A stretch of 64,000 bases of DNA from NCBI GenBank assembly GCA_027604505.1, contig JADIIX010000084.1, forward strand, positions 33,797 to 97,796. Direction: 5' to 3'. The translations under genes and the position numbers were made by a program. Position 1 is the first letter of the stretch, and the number at the start of each line of letters is the position of its first letter. Below, piece after piece: positions 25,364 through 35,825 of this stretch. The notes under the pieces are model-generated. The model worked only from the letters and a program-made list of their open reading frames with translations. It did not search any database and was not told the DNA's origin. The DNA comes from Gonapodya sp. JEL0774 (taxonomy: Eukaryota; Monoblepharomycota; Monoblepharidomycetes; Monoblepharidales; Gonapodyaceae).

Positions 25364-25880
25364 TCTTGCAGGGAGGAGCAGGTACACTAACTAACTTGTT
25401 ACGTGTCCACGCGTTCTCCTCAAAAGATCTCTTGCGCGATCTGAATCCCACATTATTCTTGCTGTCACCAACGCTACCCACTCACTTTGCTTTGTACTAG
25501 TGTAGCCGTCCATAATTGGCTGAGCCGGGCAAGATCACCATGCGTCCGTATGATTGTCTCTTATTTGGATCTTCATCTTTACAAAAAGACATCACCTTCT
25601 GACGAAGCATGTAACAATTGGAGAATTGATGACCGCTTTTGCTGTTTGTATCTTATTTTCATTGGTGTTCAATCCGCAAAATACCATCGAAGTCCCAATA
25701 TAGCGAGAAGAAAATAAAATTGTTGCATATAGTTACATCAAGATGCCTTACATTACAATTCCAGTCCGTTTGGTGATGGTGTTGTCTCAGTGACAGTCAA
25801 TGCTCCGATTGTTACCATTAATCTGCGAATTACTTTATTTGCAAACTCCCAACCTCAAAAAACCAACCGATTCAAGCTCA
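25364..25880. other. Convergent intergenic region, 517 bp
   Basis: 3' flanks of dihydroxyacetone kinase and the BTB gene. AT-rich; I see no gene or repeat. Confidence 0.45.
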
Positions 25881-27891
25881 TCAGAACAATCCAAAACGTT
25901 TTTTCGATGCACGCTCAGTATCCAAATCAGATCTCTCTTTCCTTGCGTGTGGGGAAGAATGGCGGTTCCTGAGTCGACCGTCTCTCCCAAGCCCGCTCTC
26001 CACTCTGGACAGCAACGGTCGAATGACACCAGAACTTGTACGATCCACAGTACCGCTTTGTTCTGATGTCACGGAAGCAGTATCTCGTTTGTCGTTGGGT
26101 ACGTTCGACGCCAAAATGGAAGCGGAAGGAGCCCGCGCTGCAGAGGCACCATCACCGTGGCCTACTCCCAGGGATGTTCCCGTCTCCCCACGCGCACGAA
26201 GAGCGCCGCCTCGAGAGGGCACTGGAGATCCTTGAATGATGGGTTCGGTAAGACCAGACGTGGAAGTGAGAACCAAACTGCTCTGCCCGTTGATCAGTTT
26301 ATCAAGGCCAGTCATGTACTTCAGATCGTGCGAGAATATGGCAGATGTTGGTCGTTGAATAGGTGTACTTGGGGTCACCTCCCGAGTTGCATATGTCAGA
26401 GGTCGAGGCCGTACATCGTGAGACACGATGGACATGTTCTCAAGGGAGGTCATTCGTGTAGGGCGGCGGAGCCTACAAATTTACCCCAAGAGTTTTCACA
26501 GTGTCCAAGCAATAGCAAATGATTGGGATACAAATGCTTACTTCGTAAACAAAGTGTCGACGATGAACAAATCAGGTGCAACCCCTTCTCTGTTCACCGT
26601 CTCGAGTTCGTCGACCTCAAGCTGATGGAACGGCACGCTACCCCAGAGTGCTTGAGCAAGTTTTGGCGGCAACTTTGGATTGCTAGCAACGTGGTTCCGA
26701 ACTAGCAGATACTGCGTAAAGCCGCTCAGTGGAGATTTCGGAGAGGATGCTGTATGCCTCAAGAGTCCAAGAAGGAAGTCACTGGAGACATCTTTGAGGG
26801 TTGTGGGGTCAGTAGCTGCATGCAAAGAGGCTCCGTCGAAGATGCGTCCGTACGGGAGCTGGGTTGATAAAGTTGGGGAAGTCATAGCAGCCTGCATCTC
26901 GGAAACAGTAGTGAAATCGAATGGTACTTGGTTCCACAATTCAGTCAGTACGTCCGGAGAGATGTGGTCCTTATACTGCGCTTTTGCCTTCAGGAAACGG
27001 CAAACACATCCGAACGCGCGGGTGGGCTCCACAGTCTCAAGAGCAAAGGAGAACGCATTTGCCGTAGCCTTCCCGAGAACTTGGTCCGTCGCTGCCGGTC
27101 CTACCAGTAGATCCAATAGCCGCGATACAGCGCGTTCTGCTACTTGAGATACTTCCCATTCCCGCGCTTCCAACGCTATCCGATGCAGTTCGTTTGGATC
27201 CGGACTCGTTCCTTCCAGAGTCTGCTCGAACGTTCGTTGAGCCTCAGTCGCTATTTCGGGAATTTCGAAAGACTGTGCTATGCGAATAATTCCTAAAATC
27301 TGCTCAGGAGGGATTGTCCGTCATGAGGTTGCCGCCGTTGGTAAGAAGGGAACCGTACCTCGGGCCAATTTCGTTCTCTCGGGACTATCGGACCTTCAGA
27401 CATTGAGTATAGGTGCAGCAGTACTTCCCCAACGACTTGTAAAAGAGCTGCGTGTGCTGGTAGTGTCGGCAGCTCAAACACTCCTAGGTTCGTGACAGCG
27501 TGGATTTCGGGGTTTGTTTGGCTCGCGAAGATAGTTTCAAAGAAAGGAGATCGAAAAGATAATAATACACGGTGGATTGGGATGGCTGTCATCTGTGAGA
27601 GTGTGAGGGTTCACGAGGCGGGTGATTGTTCGGCTTATCCACACATTCCATGCGAGTGAGAGATGCCCCCTGCTCTGCTGGGATTTCCCCCACCTTTCCG
27701 TCCGTAGATTTGAGTTTCAGCATTGCATCCGCGTACTTGCCAGCCCTTAGATAAGAGCAGAATCCACCCTTTGCAGGTGGAGCTTTCGCCGCTACCCACG
27801 GTTTCGATTGTGAGTGAAGAGAGATCCCATCTGAAGCGTTCCATTTGGTCTCAACCGAAGATGCGCTATCGCCAGCGTCAATAGCGAGCAT
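25881..27891 (-). CDS. BTB/POZ domain protein
   Basis: BTB domains dimerise and often recruit Cullin-3. The N-terminal exon (from ATG 27891) is followed, after a small intron, by the BTB core: IPIHRVLLSFRSPFFETIF, the typical His-Arg-x-Leu-x-x-x-Ser-x-x-Phe pattern, then VGEVLLHLYSM. A helical middle region follows (IPEIATEAQRTFEQTL, EAREWEVSQVAERAVSRLLDLL, ALETVEPTRAFGCVCRFL), reminiscent of a BACK-like extension. The C-terminal ~190 residues are Ser/Thr/Pro/Arg-rich and disordered (SHDVRPRPLTYATREVTP) with the stop at 25881. No Kelch, MATH or DNA-binding domain is seen. It is divergent from the ankyrin gene, with a 312 bp shared upstream region. Confidence 0.68.
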
Positions 27892-28203
27892 GCCAAATGG
27901 TTAATTCGTGGAAGTATGTTTTTATTATGGAAGGCACTTGAAAGCTAGAGAGGAACCGCCCGACTCCTGACCACGGGGAAACCGTTATGAACTAATAAAG
28001 TAAGCTGCTATATACGAATAGAAAAGAATGAGCACAAATCAATATCAAGATTCATAGACTGCATATGACACGGCAAAGAACAGCGCTTCTCTGAACAAAT
28101 AGCCCATTCACGAAGGGGGGACATCAGGTACGATTTCAACAACTAATTAGTCCAAATCGGGAAGGTCGCAGGGTTCAAGTGGCAATCCGTTCATTGATTC
28201 AAA
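27892..28203. promoter_or_regulatory. Divergent upstream region between BTB and ankyrin/coiled-coil genes
   Basis: The two start codons face away from each other across 312 bp, so this interval must hold both core promoters. It is AT-rich; no specific element was recognised. Confidence 0.45.
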
Positions 28204-30210
28204 ATGGCGGCGACCGTCGAAGGCAGCTTGTCTTTTTCATCGAGGAACGGAGCGAGTATGGCCTCTCGAAGCTTGCCTTCGTCTGAGTCGCTTCCCAATA
28301 TCCGCACCGAAACTGTATCCTCACCGCGGCCCCGCCCGAAAACGAGCATCTTTGATCGGCGGGCCTCTGGACTTGGCGGGACAGCATCCAGCACGACGAA
28401 ACCTCGGCCTAAATCCATGATGATGTTGGTGTCTTCGCCTCTGGCTGCCTACCCGCCGATTCCCGCAGCCACTCAAATTCCAAACTGTTCGCCAAGCACT
28501 GCAACAGAAACACTGGTGCGCGCATGCGAGGATGGGGATATCTCACTTCTTGAGGAGGCTTTGTGTCGTGGAGCGAATCCTAATGCGAGAAAACTGGTTC
28601 AGCTCTGCGCTCATGTACCTGAGCGCATAAAATCGGGATTGTTCTTTAAGAAGCACGAGACAGTCTGTGAATCAAAAATTGACTCTCAGCCCGCAGAGAG
28701 CGCTCTTGCACTGGCGATTCGTGGGGGACGGGTGGACATTGTGGCCTTGCTCTTGGATGTTGGTGAGAACATTGGTTTTCGCGAGTGAAATCTTGCCAGC
28801 AAAATCCAACACAAACACATCACTAACCCGAGCGTTTTGTACTCCTGACGCTTTCTTCACACTGAAACATCACTAGGTGCAGATGCTGGATTGCCCATTT
28901 CTTGGCAGGTGCCTAATTGCACTGCCAACTGGAGCAAACAGTTTTGGGAGACCCAACGCTGGTCTCCTAAGGAAACTTACGGATTTCCGTCCGCTCTTTC
29001 GTTCGCTCTCGCGCGAGGAAATCACGCATTTAATCTCCCCGGTGGCAAGATCACAGTGACCAACCCGTCCAAACCAGAACATTCCCGCCGGCGATACATT
29101 TTGGAACCCAGCATCTCAATAGTGAAATTGATCCTCGATCGCGTCGCAGGGAACCCAGAAGCTGCGGCTGAAGCCACACGTGCACTTAATGAACGTGAAC
29201 TGAGGGAGCTTGCGCCCGTCATCGGGTGGGCCTCGAGAGAGATTTCAGAATTCCGGCGAATGCAAAGGGAGAGACAACAGGAGGCTGCTGCGTTGGAGGC
29301 CCTTTTGGACACTCAGGCAGCTCGTGTGGGAGAGTTGCAGTCCAAGGTTGCTGAACTGGAGCGAGCGCTGAAGGTCAAAGATCACGCTCTGGCCGTACAA
29401 GAAGCTTACGCCATGCGAGAAGGAGGACGTGTGACGGTCGTACCACCAATCCGTGTTGCTGAGCAGTCGGAGAACGGCGGAGAGATTTGTAAGTTGGAGG
29501 CCCAGCCCCCGTCGAGATATCGACACTCTAAGCAACAAGAAGGCTGATAATCCTTTTTCTCTTAATATTTCTGGTCTGGTCTGGTCAGCAATTGGGTTTG
29601 ATGTAAGCAACATGGATACACTCGAACGGTAGGTTGACCTGCGCGGAAACAAACTCCTCCAGCCCCACATATCAAACGATGTGCTACCCACAGGAACATC
29701 TACCTAGCCAGAAATCAGCAGTACCAAACACCTGCCTCACCCACCAGTTCACAGAGCCAAGATGACGAGACGCTCCGCAGATCGACGTTCTCGTCTCGTC
29801 GAAACTCGGTCATACAACTCGCCCGTCCAGCATCGGTCGTGCTTCTTCCAAACGGAAAGGTCATGGAATGGGGGAGCACACCGGCCATAGTCCTCGAGGA
29901 AGCGTCCGACGCGGGAGGGTCGGGGGAAGGGGAACATGAATCAGACGAAGACCAAACGTTCGGAGACGACGCAGAATGGGAAAATACCCCGGAGAGTGGT
30001 GGTGCACAAAAGTACGAGCTTGTCGCTGAGGATGGACCGGATGAGGATGGGAAAGGTACCAGAGGGCGCGCAGTGCGGGCTCCGGTCGCAGGTTCGCGAC
30101 CTACACCGAAACTAGTGAAGCAGCCAGCATTTCATCGGCAGTCTCTTATGCAGGAAATTGCGGAGATGACAGCGGCAATGAAATGGTTTGGGACATTCGA
30201 AAGAGCGTAG
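28204..30210 (+). CDS. Ankyrin-repeat / coiled-coil protein
   Basis: Unassigned. The disordered Ser/Pro/Arg N-terminus (~90 aa) is followed by ankyrin-like repeats: TLVRACEDGDISLLEEALCRGANPNARK, then ESALALAIRGGRVDIVALLLDVGAD, and a further, degenerate pair that includes SALSFALARGNHAF and ISIVKLILDRVAGNPEAA. A coiled coil follows (LEALLDTQAARVGELQSKVAELERALKVKDHAL). The C-terminal third is acidic and disordered (EHESDEDQTFGDDAEWENTPE) and ends WFGTFERA at 30210. Introns lie at about 28760-28875, 29490-29588 and 29627-29695. It converges on CFAP99, so a flagellar role is possible by neighbourhood only. Confidence 0.65.
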
Positions 30211-30485
30211 TTTCGCTCGTAATGAGTCTCCGGGATCAATCTCTTATAATTCAGAAATTTCCATTTTCAAACACCGATCTCCATCATATCCAGCACTATT
30301 GTCCTATCGAAATCGTTGATCAAAATTGTATGTAGTTGCTCCAATGTAATGCTTCGTCACTCCGATTCCCACGTTGCAGACAAACCATTATTGTCTCCAC
30401 TGATTGCATTAGAAGCGACCATTCCAATGAATGTATTGCTCACAAACCAGCTCAGTCATGAATATCCGTTCGTTCGACAAAGTAA

Positions 30486-33400
30486 CTAGATGCCAACCTC
30501 GGATTGCGAAGCGCCTCCAATGGTTCTCATGGATCTCGGCTCGTGCGTCGGGCTGTCGTCTGTCAACTGTTCTTTTTCACCCAAGGGTTTCATCGGTCCG
30601 CTAGATGGGCGTACACCCGACGCGCTCGTCTTGATTTGCTGTGAGGACTTTACAGACTTATCTGACACGGCTTTGAAAGATTTATTGGACTTTGCCGAGG
30701 TGGGGATCGTGTGAACTGCGGAGCTCGGTCGTTCAACTTGAGCGACAAAGACATCGGCAGTTGGGATCAAATCCGTTTCATTCGAGGTTATACCTCCATC
30801 TGGACCCCGAGAATGGATCGAGGTTACCGGAGGGATTGATTCGTTGTCGAGTGGTGCTCCGCCCATGTGAGGCCCTTCGTGAGTGGTGGCATCACCACCG
30901 ACTGGGCTGATCTCTTCAGATTTGACGTTCCCTCCGGAGCTTTCATTATCCACCTGTACGCCAGGTTCAGCGAGCCCTTGGTTTACACCGTTCGCACGTT
31001 GAGTTTTCGCCTGAGCACTGGTCACCCGACTACTGCCTTTGGCCGTGGCCGGGCCACTCGACGACGATCTCTTTGAAACGAGTTCCTGTTTCCGCTCACT
31101 TGCCGACGACGGTTTGGTCGACACGGCGGAGGAATTGCTGGTCGGTGGCTCCGAAGGCTCACTCACCCACGACGACGACGACCCCTTTTCCCGAGTCGTG
31201 GTCACAATTGGATGCTCCGAGTTGGTGGTGGTCGTGGTCGCGGGGGGGAGCCCAGGGACCCGTTTTTTGGCATCTCCGTCGGACGGTGGGAGGCCCGGCG
31301 GCGGAGGAGCGTTCAGTCCCGTTCGCGAGGGACTCCGTGTGGAGATGCGTGTGGAGGTGAGGGAGCTCGTTCGGGAGCTGGGCTTGCTGACCAGTGCGAG
31401 CATCTGCTGGCGTTCGAGATCCCGCGCGGCGAGGCGCGCTACGTTCGACAAGAGAAATGATGATACGCAGCAGGTCAGGATCCCGCAACGAACACGAACG
31501 AACGAACGCGAACAAACAGAGAGATAAAAATAATAAATAATAAAAATAAAACAAAATGAGCAACCAAAAAGCTCACCCCTTTTCTTTTCCTCCACCAATC
31601 TCCGCATCTGCAGCAACTCCTTATCCGCCTTTCCCACCTCGTCCGCCGCCGCCGCCGCCTTGGCCTCCCTCTCCTCCCTCTCCCTCTCCTCCTGCTCCTT
31701 TTTCCTCCGCATCATCATGTCCTCCCTCTCCTTCTCCACGCTCTCCCGCATTTCTTCGAGCAGAGTGGCTTTCGAGGATCGCTGCGCCGCGATCTCCAAT
31801 CGCCGTTGTTCGGCGAGTTGGGCCGCCTGTTCTCGGGCCAAGGAAAGTCGGGCCGTGAGCTGGAAGAGAGCAAAAAACCCAACGGGGGGCGCACGGNNNN
31901 NNNNNNNNNNNNNNNNNNNNNNNNNNNNNNNTGTTCAGAAAGAAGTTTTCACGTTTTACAGATGCGTCGGATCACTGATCACTGGCGAGGGTTCGGAGTC
32001 AGGAAAGCACTTGCCTCTGCGACACACATCTCGCTGAGCAATCCGACCCCACTGGTCTCGTCCAGGTCGACTTTCTTGACGACGGATCCCGCGGGCGGGA
32101 CTTGTCGTTCCAAAGCGCGTATTTCCTTGATGAGTTGCGCTTTGGCACATCGCTCGGCTTCGGCGGCTTCTTTGGCAACTTGGATCATGGCGGCGGATTG
32201 GGCGTCCAGGTCAGAGACTCGTGGTAGTGGTAGTGTATGATGATGAAGAAAATAAGAGTGGGCGAGGAAAGGAGGGACGAGGATGAATGAAAAAACTTGG
32301 TGCAACGTACCTATTCTTGCGTTCTCCTGCTTCACTTTCTCCATGGCTTTGCGAGAATTGTCCCTCCCTTCCACCACGACCTCCCTCTTCCTCTTATTCT
32401 CCTCCATCTCCCTTTGCTCCTCCTCCCCGGCCCGCTTTCTCAACTCCTCTGCCTCCGCGTGCACCAGAGCCGCCCTCTCCCTGTTCTCCTTGGCCACCTC
32501 GTCTCTCTTCTCCGCGCCGTTCTCCCTGGCCAGGACCACTTCGAGCCTCCGTTTTTCCCGTTCCACCGCTTCCAGTTCGGCTTCTTGACGACGCCGCTCG
32601 GCTCGCCATCGGGCGTACTCCTCGTCCGTGACGAGCCCGATCTCGCGATCGCCCGCCACCGAGGCGTCCGTGGGGCGGACGGTGCGGCGAAGGAGGACCG
32701 CGCGGTCACGGAGGATGGACGCCGCGGTGAGTTTTATGGGGTGGGACGGCGGGTCGTGGAGGGAGGAGGGCGGTGGTCGAGCGCGGATGGTGGTGGACTC
32801 GGACAGAACAAGGGGTGTAGAATGTGGGTCCGAGGCGGAGACGTGGTTGGGGTCGGGGTCGGGTTTGGGTTTTTTCAGGGAAGCGACTTTGGGAGCGTGG
32901 AGCGTGGCGGCTGCGAGTTTGTCGCGGGCCAACTGGCGGTTGTGCAGTTTGAGGGATTCGAGGGCACTGCGTTCCAGGGGAGGATGGTACAGGGTGGTGG
33001 GGATGGGAAGGGGCTTGTGCGGGCGGCGGGGCGAGGGTGTCGTGGCAGAGGAGGAGGAGGACGAGGTTTTGCGGACCGAGGGGGAGGGAGTCAGGTGGAA
33101 CGGCTGGGGTTCTTTGAAGGAGATGAGAATCATCGGGTCAACCACTCATAGGGTCAACTGGTCCATAGAGTCAACCACCCATAGGGTCAACTGGTCCATA
33201 TGACCGTCCCCATATGGACCGCTGGAGATCATTCGCCTCCGGCGGACTCTGCCCGTCGCTGACGCTTGGGCGAGGCCCCTCGTTCCGTTCGCTTCGCTCA
33301 CTCCGCTCGGGCCCGGGCGGGGGATCATTCGCCTCCGGCGGACTCTGCCCATCGCTGACGCTTGGGCGAGGCGAGGGCCCTCGCTCCGTTCGCTTCGCTC

Positions 33401-34149
33401 ACTGCTCACTCCGCTCGGGGCATTGCACACACACCAGTCTTTTTCGACTCTCCTTTGACGATGACCATGCCCTTGTGGGCTCTTTCCGTCATTTCTGCGG
33501 CCAGAGCGACACCATGGTCCAGGTAGGAGGACAATGGCTCGATGACGTGTTCCTGGAGCCACGCGACGTCCAAGAGCTTCGCCCACCTCTCGTAGAGGGC
33601 ACCGCGGGGCCGGAGATTCTGGGGGTCGAAGAGAACGCGCACGAAGCATGCCATCTTGGTGGGGTCAGGACCGGCGGCTATCCAGAGCAGTCTTTTCAAT
33701 TGAGGCCAGGAGAGCTCGTGGAGGCGGAAGAGACAGAGGTAGGCCAGAGCAGCGTAGAGGGGACGTTCAGATTTGAGGAGGAGGCGATTGCAGGCTTGGT
33801 AGACGGCTTCCAACGCGGGTTGGACGATGCGGTGGTATCGGACTGCGCCTGTGAGGACTTCTTCGAGAAAGACACGGTCGGATTCGTCGTCGATGTCGAG
33901 ATTGAGATCCAGATAGAGGTTGAGCAGGTCGGTGTCGGAGTGGAGCAATGGGTTGTGGTAGAGGGGGGGGATGCGATGGACATCGGGTGCAGGAACAGAG
34001 TGCAGGACATGAGCGGTGTCGTTGTGGAGGAGGGTGCGATGTGGAGCAGGTGCAGGTGCAGGTGCAGGGGCAGAAGGGGCGAACAGGGGGTGGCAAGAAA
34101 GGAGCGATGCGGTGTGGCTGAGAAGTTGCTTGGTGGTCAGTGGCGCCAT
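30486..34149 (-). CDS. CFAP99: Cilia- and flagella-associated protein 99 homologue (gene crossed by an assembly gap)
   Basis: Axonemal protein family of motile cilia. The first exon (34149-33435) has the helical CFAP99 core: DRVFLEEVLTGAVRYHRIV, LLKSERPLYAALAYLCLFRL, LKRLLWIAAGPDPTKMACF and DVAWLQEHVIEPLSSYLD. After a 290-nt intron, exon 2 (from 33144) reads VVDPMILISFKEPQPFHLT and HKPLPIPTTLYHPPLE, matching the family's Phe/Pro linker. A long charged coiled coil follows (for example EEYARWRAERRRQEAELEAVE). Thirty-five Ns (31897-31931) fall between coiled-coil exons. The region downstream continues the coiled coil (REQAAQLAEQRRLEIAAQRS) and ends in a Ser/Thr-rich tail at 30486. An intron near 31445-31560 is likely. 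The gene is head to head with PPP1R42. Confidence 0.8.
31897..31931. other. Assembly gap (35 N)
   Basis: A run of 35 unknown bases inside CFAP99. True gap size is unknown. Part of a coiled-coil exon or an intron may be missing or collapsed here. Confidence 1.
33137..33202 (+). repeat. 33-bp tandem duplication
   Basis: Two adjacent 33-nt copies of a unit beginning GTCAACCAC and containing CATAGGGTCAACTGGTCCAT, with very few mismatches. The first copy overlaps the inferred splice acceptor and first bases of CFAP99 exon 2. Confidence 0.9.
33193..33220 (+). repeat. Perfect 10-bp inverted repeat, 8-nt spacer
   Basis: GGTCCATATG at 33193-33202 pairs exactly with CATATGGACC at 33211-33220. It could form a hairpin at the junction between the tandem duplication and the downstream direct repeat. 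Confidence 0.9.
33227..33419 (+). repeat. Near-identical GC-rich direct repeat pair of ~85-97 bp
   Basis: Copy A at 33227-33311 and copy B at 33323-33419 both begin GATCATTCGCCTCCGGCGGA and end CCGCTCGGG. They differ by a few substitutions and small insertions. Each carries the CCGTTCGCTTCGCTCAC word typical of dispersed GC-rich repeats. Both lie in the first CFAP99 intron. Confidence 0.9.
34046..34070 (+). repeat. GCAGGT hexamer repeat coding Ala-Pro in CFAP99
   Basis: Four GCAGGT-type units; on the minus strand they encode an Ala-Pro run near residue 30 of CFAP99. Confidence 0.85.
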
Positions 34150-34285
34150 GGGGGTGGGTGGGGGTGGTGTGGCGGGTTGGTGTGGGGGGCTCTGTTGGGG
34201 AGGATGGGGTATGGGTGGTCTGTGGCCCTGAGGGCTGATCGGATCCTTCCCCTGCCCCCTCTTCCCCCATCACATTCAACCCGCA
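34150..34285. promoter_or_regulatory. Bidirectional promoter region of CFAP99 and PPP1R42
   Basis: Only 136 bp separate the two divergent start codons. The plus strand of the CFAP99-proximal half is strongly G-rich with several GGG runs; the PPP1R42-proximal half is C-rich. No clear RFX X-box palindrome was recognised by eye. Confidence 0.55.
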
Positions 34286-35825
34286 ATGAAACTCACAGAT
34301 TCCATTCTCGAAAAGGCAATCGCCAACTCCAGAAAGCCAAATGAATCTGCCCACTCTTCTTTTGCTCGCGCCTCTCACGTGAACCTCGGCATGGCAAAAC
34401 TCTCCCAACTGGTATGAACCTCCTCCCCCACCCCACCCCACAACCCCCAACCCCACCCCACCCCTCTCTTCTCATTGTCTTGTTCCGTTGAATGTGTTGC
34501 TTTCTAGTCCCCCCTGCTCTCCCTATGCTCCTCCCTCTCCTCCCTCTACCTCTACTCAAACGCACTCTCAGACTCAACGCTCTCTCACCTGCACGCAATC
34601 CCCTCTCTGGCATACCTGTACCTACAAGACAACCGTCTCACCTCAACCCGCGTCTTGGGCGCCCTCAAGGGCTTGAGGTGCCTCGACGTCAGCCGCAACC
34701 ACGTCGCCAGGATAGAGGGCTTGGAGGCCTGTGTCAGGCTCGAGACCCTTCGTGCAGAGTCACAGACTGAGGTCCACAGCGTGGAACTAGACGCTGACAC
34801 CGCCCGGGGGCTCTCGGTGAGTTTGTCGGTGAAACACGAGTGGAGGCCTTTGTGTGCCATTTGGTTCCGTCAGGTCGGTTACAGACCCTACTCCACCACC
34901 ATAGAACTCGCTCAAAGAACTCTCACTCGCCGGGAACGAGCTCAAGAACCCCGAGACCCTGCACCACCTCGCCGATCTCCTCACCCTCGACCTGTCTGGC
35001 ACCAACACGGGCGATTGGAACGTACGTACGCTACGGGGTGGTGGCAAACGCGTTTTCTCAATTTTCTTCCCCCGCTGTTGTTGTTGCTGCTTGGCCTGCT
35101 CAACACCCCTCCACACATAAATACCAAAAATACCCCCCCCCCCCCCCCCCCCCCACACACACACACAGGTCCTCACCACCCTCCTCCCCCACCTGGTTTC
35201 CCTGGCCCACCTCCGCCTCACCGACACCCCTCTCCGCACCACCACGCCCCTCCACGCCTACCGCGCCCGCACCGTGCTCGCCGCCGGGCCTAAGCTGGCC
35301 ACCCTGGACGACAAGCCCGTCCTCGCGGTCGAGAGGGCCGTGTGGACAAGGATGAGGCGGAGGGAGGAGAGGGAGAGGGAGAGGGCCAAAGAGGCCGCCG
35401 CAGCGCACAGGGCACCTGGTGGCACGGGCGGGAGCGGGGACGGGGAAGGGAGCGGGGACGGGGACCACACCGACGGGTCACCAGACCGACGACCGATCCC
35501 CGACCCGCACCTTCCCCCCTACGCAAGTCAGTACCGAGACATGATCCTGCACAAGATGGCGTCGTCGTCTGGTGCGCCTGGACCTGAAATTAACCCTGGG
35601 CTCGGGCTCGCGACTGCTGGAACCCGAACCCGACCACCCGGTGCCCGGCAGAGTCGTGTCCCGCCCCACGCACACGCACACGCACACGCACACGATGCCC
35701 CGTCACATCAAGAGCCAGGTCCAGGTCTCCTCCTCGTGGCTCACCCCGCCGCCGCGGCGGCGGCGTCCGACGTGTGCCCTGCGTTCAAAACAAGCCACGC
35801 AATGAAGTCGGGGAGGAGGAAATAG
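34286..35825 (+). CDS. PPP1R42: Leucine-rich-repeat protein, PPP1R42 (LRRC67)-like
   Basis: PPP1R42 is a protein phosphatase 1 partner at basal bodies and microtubule-organising centres. Exon 1 (34286-34411) encodes KLTDSILEKAIANSRKP and SHVNLGMAKLSQL, matching the family N-terminus. Exon 2 starts at 34508 and gives LRRs of the SDS22-like type: LSSLYLYSNALSDSTLSHLHA, SLAYLYLQDNRLTSTRVLG, LRCLDVSRNHVARIEGLEAC and LETLRAESQ. Further exons encode LSLAGNELKNPETLHHLADLLTLDLSG and LVSLAHLRLTDTPL with an LRR cap (AGPKLATLDDKPVLAVER). A charged helix and a Gly/His/Ala-rich tail follow and end at 35825. The intron at about 35020-35168 contains a C22 and AC tract. The CFAP99 pairing supports a flagellar role. 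Confidence 0.78.
35133..35168 (+). repeat. C22 homopolymer followed by (CA)n
   Basis: Uninterrupted run of 22 C followed by an AC dinucleotide tract ending at the splice acceptor of a PPP1R42 intron. Length is likely to vary and to be prone to sequencing error. Confidence 0.9.
35667..35694 (+). repeat. CACACG hexamer repeat coding His-Ala
   Basis: Repeated CACACG/CACGCA units encode an alternating His-Ala run in the PPP1R42 tail. Confidence 0.85.

Noticed and set aside
32297-33203. Long plus-strand open frames (up to 284 codons) across the CFAP99 coiled coil
   Set aside because: Antisense of a Glu/Arg-rich coding region, which is naturally poor in stops; composition is Gly/Arg- or Leu/Pro-rich with no domain.
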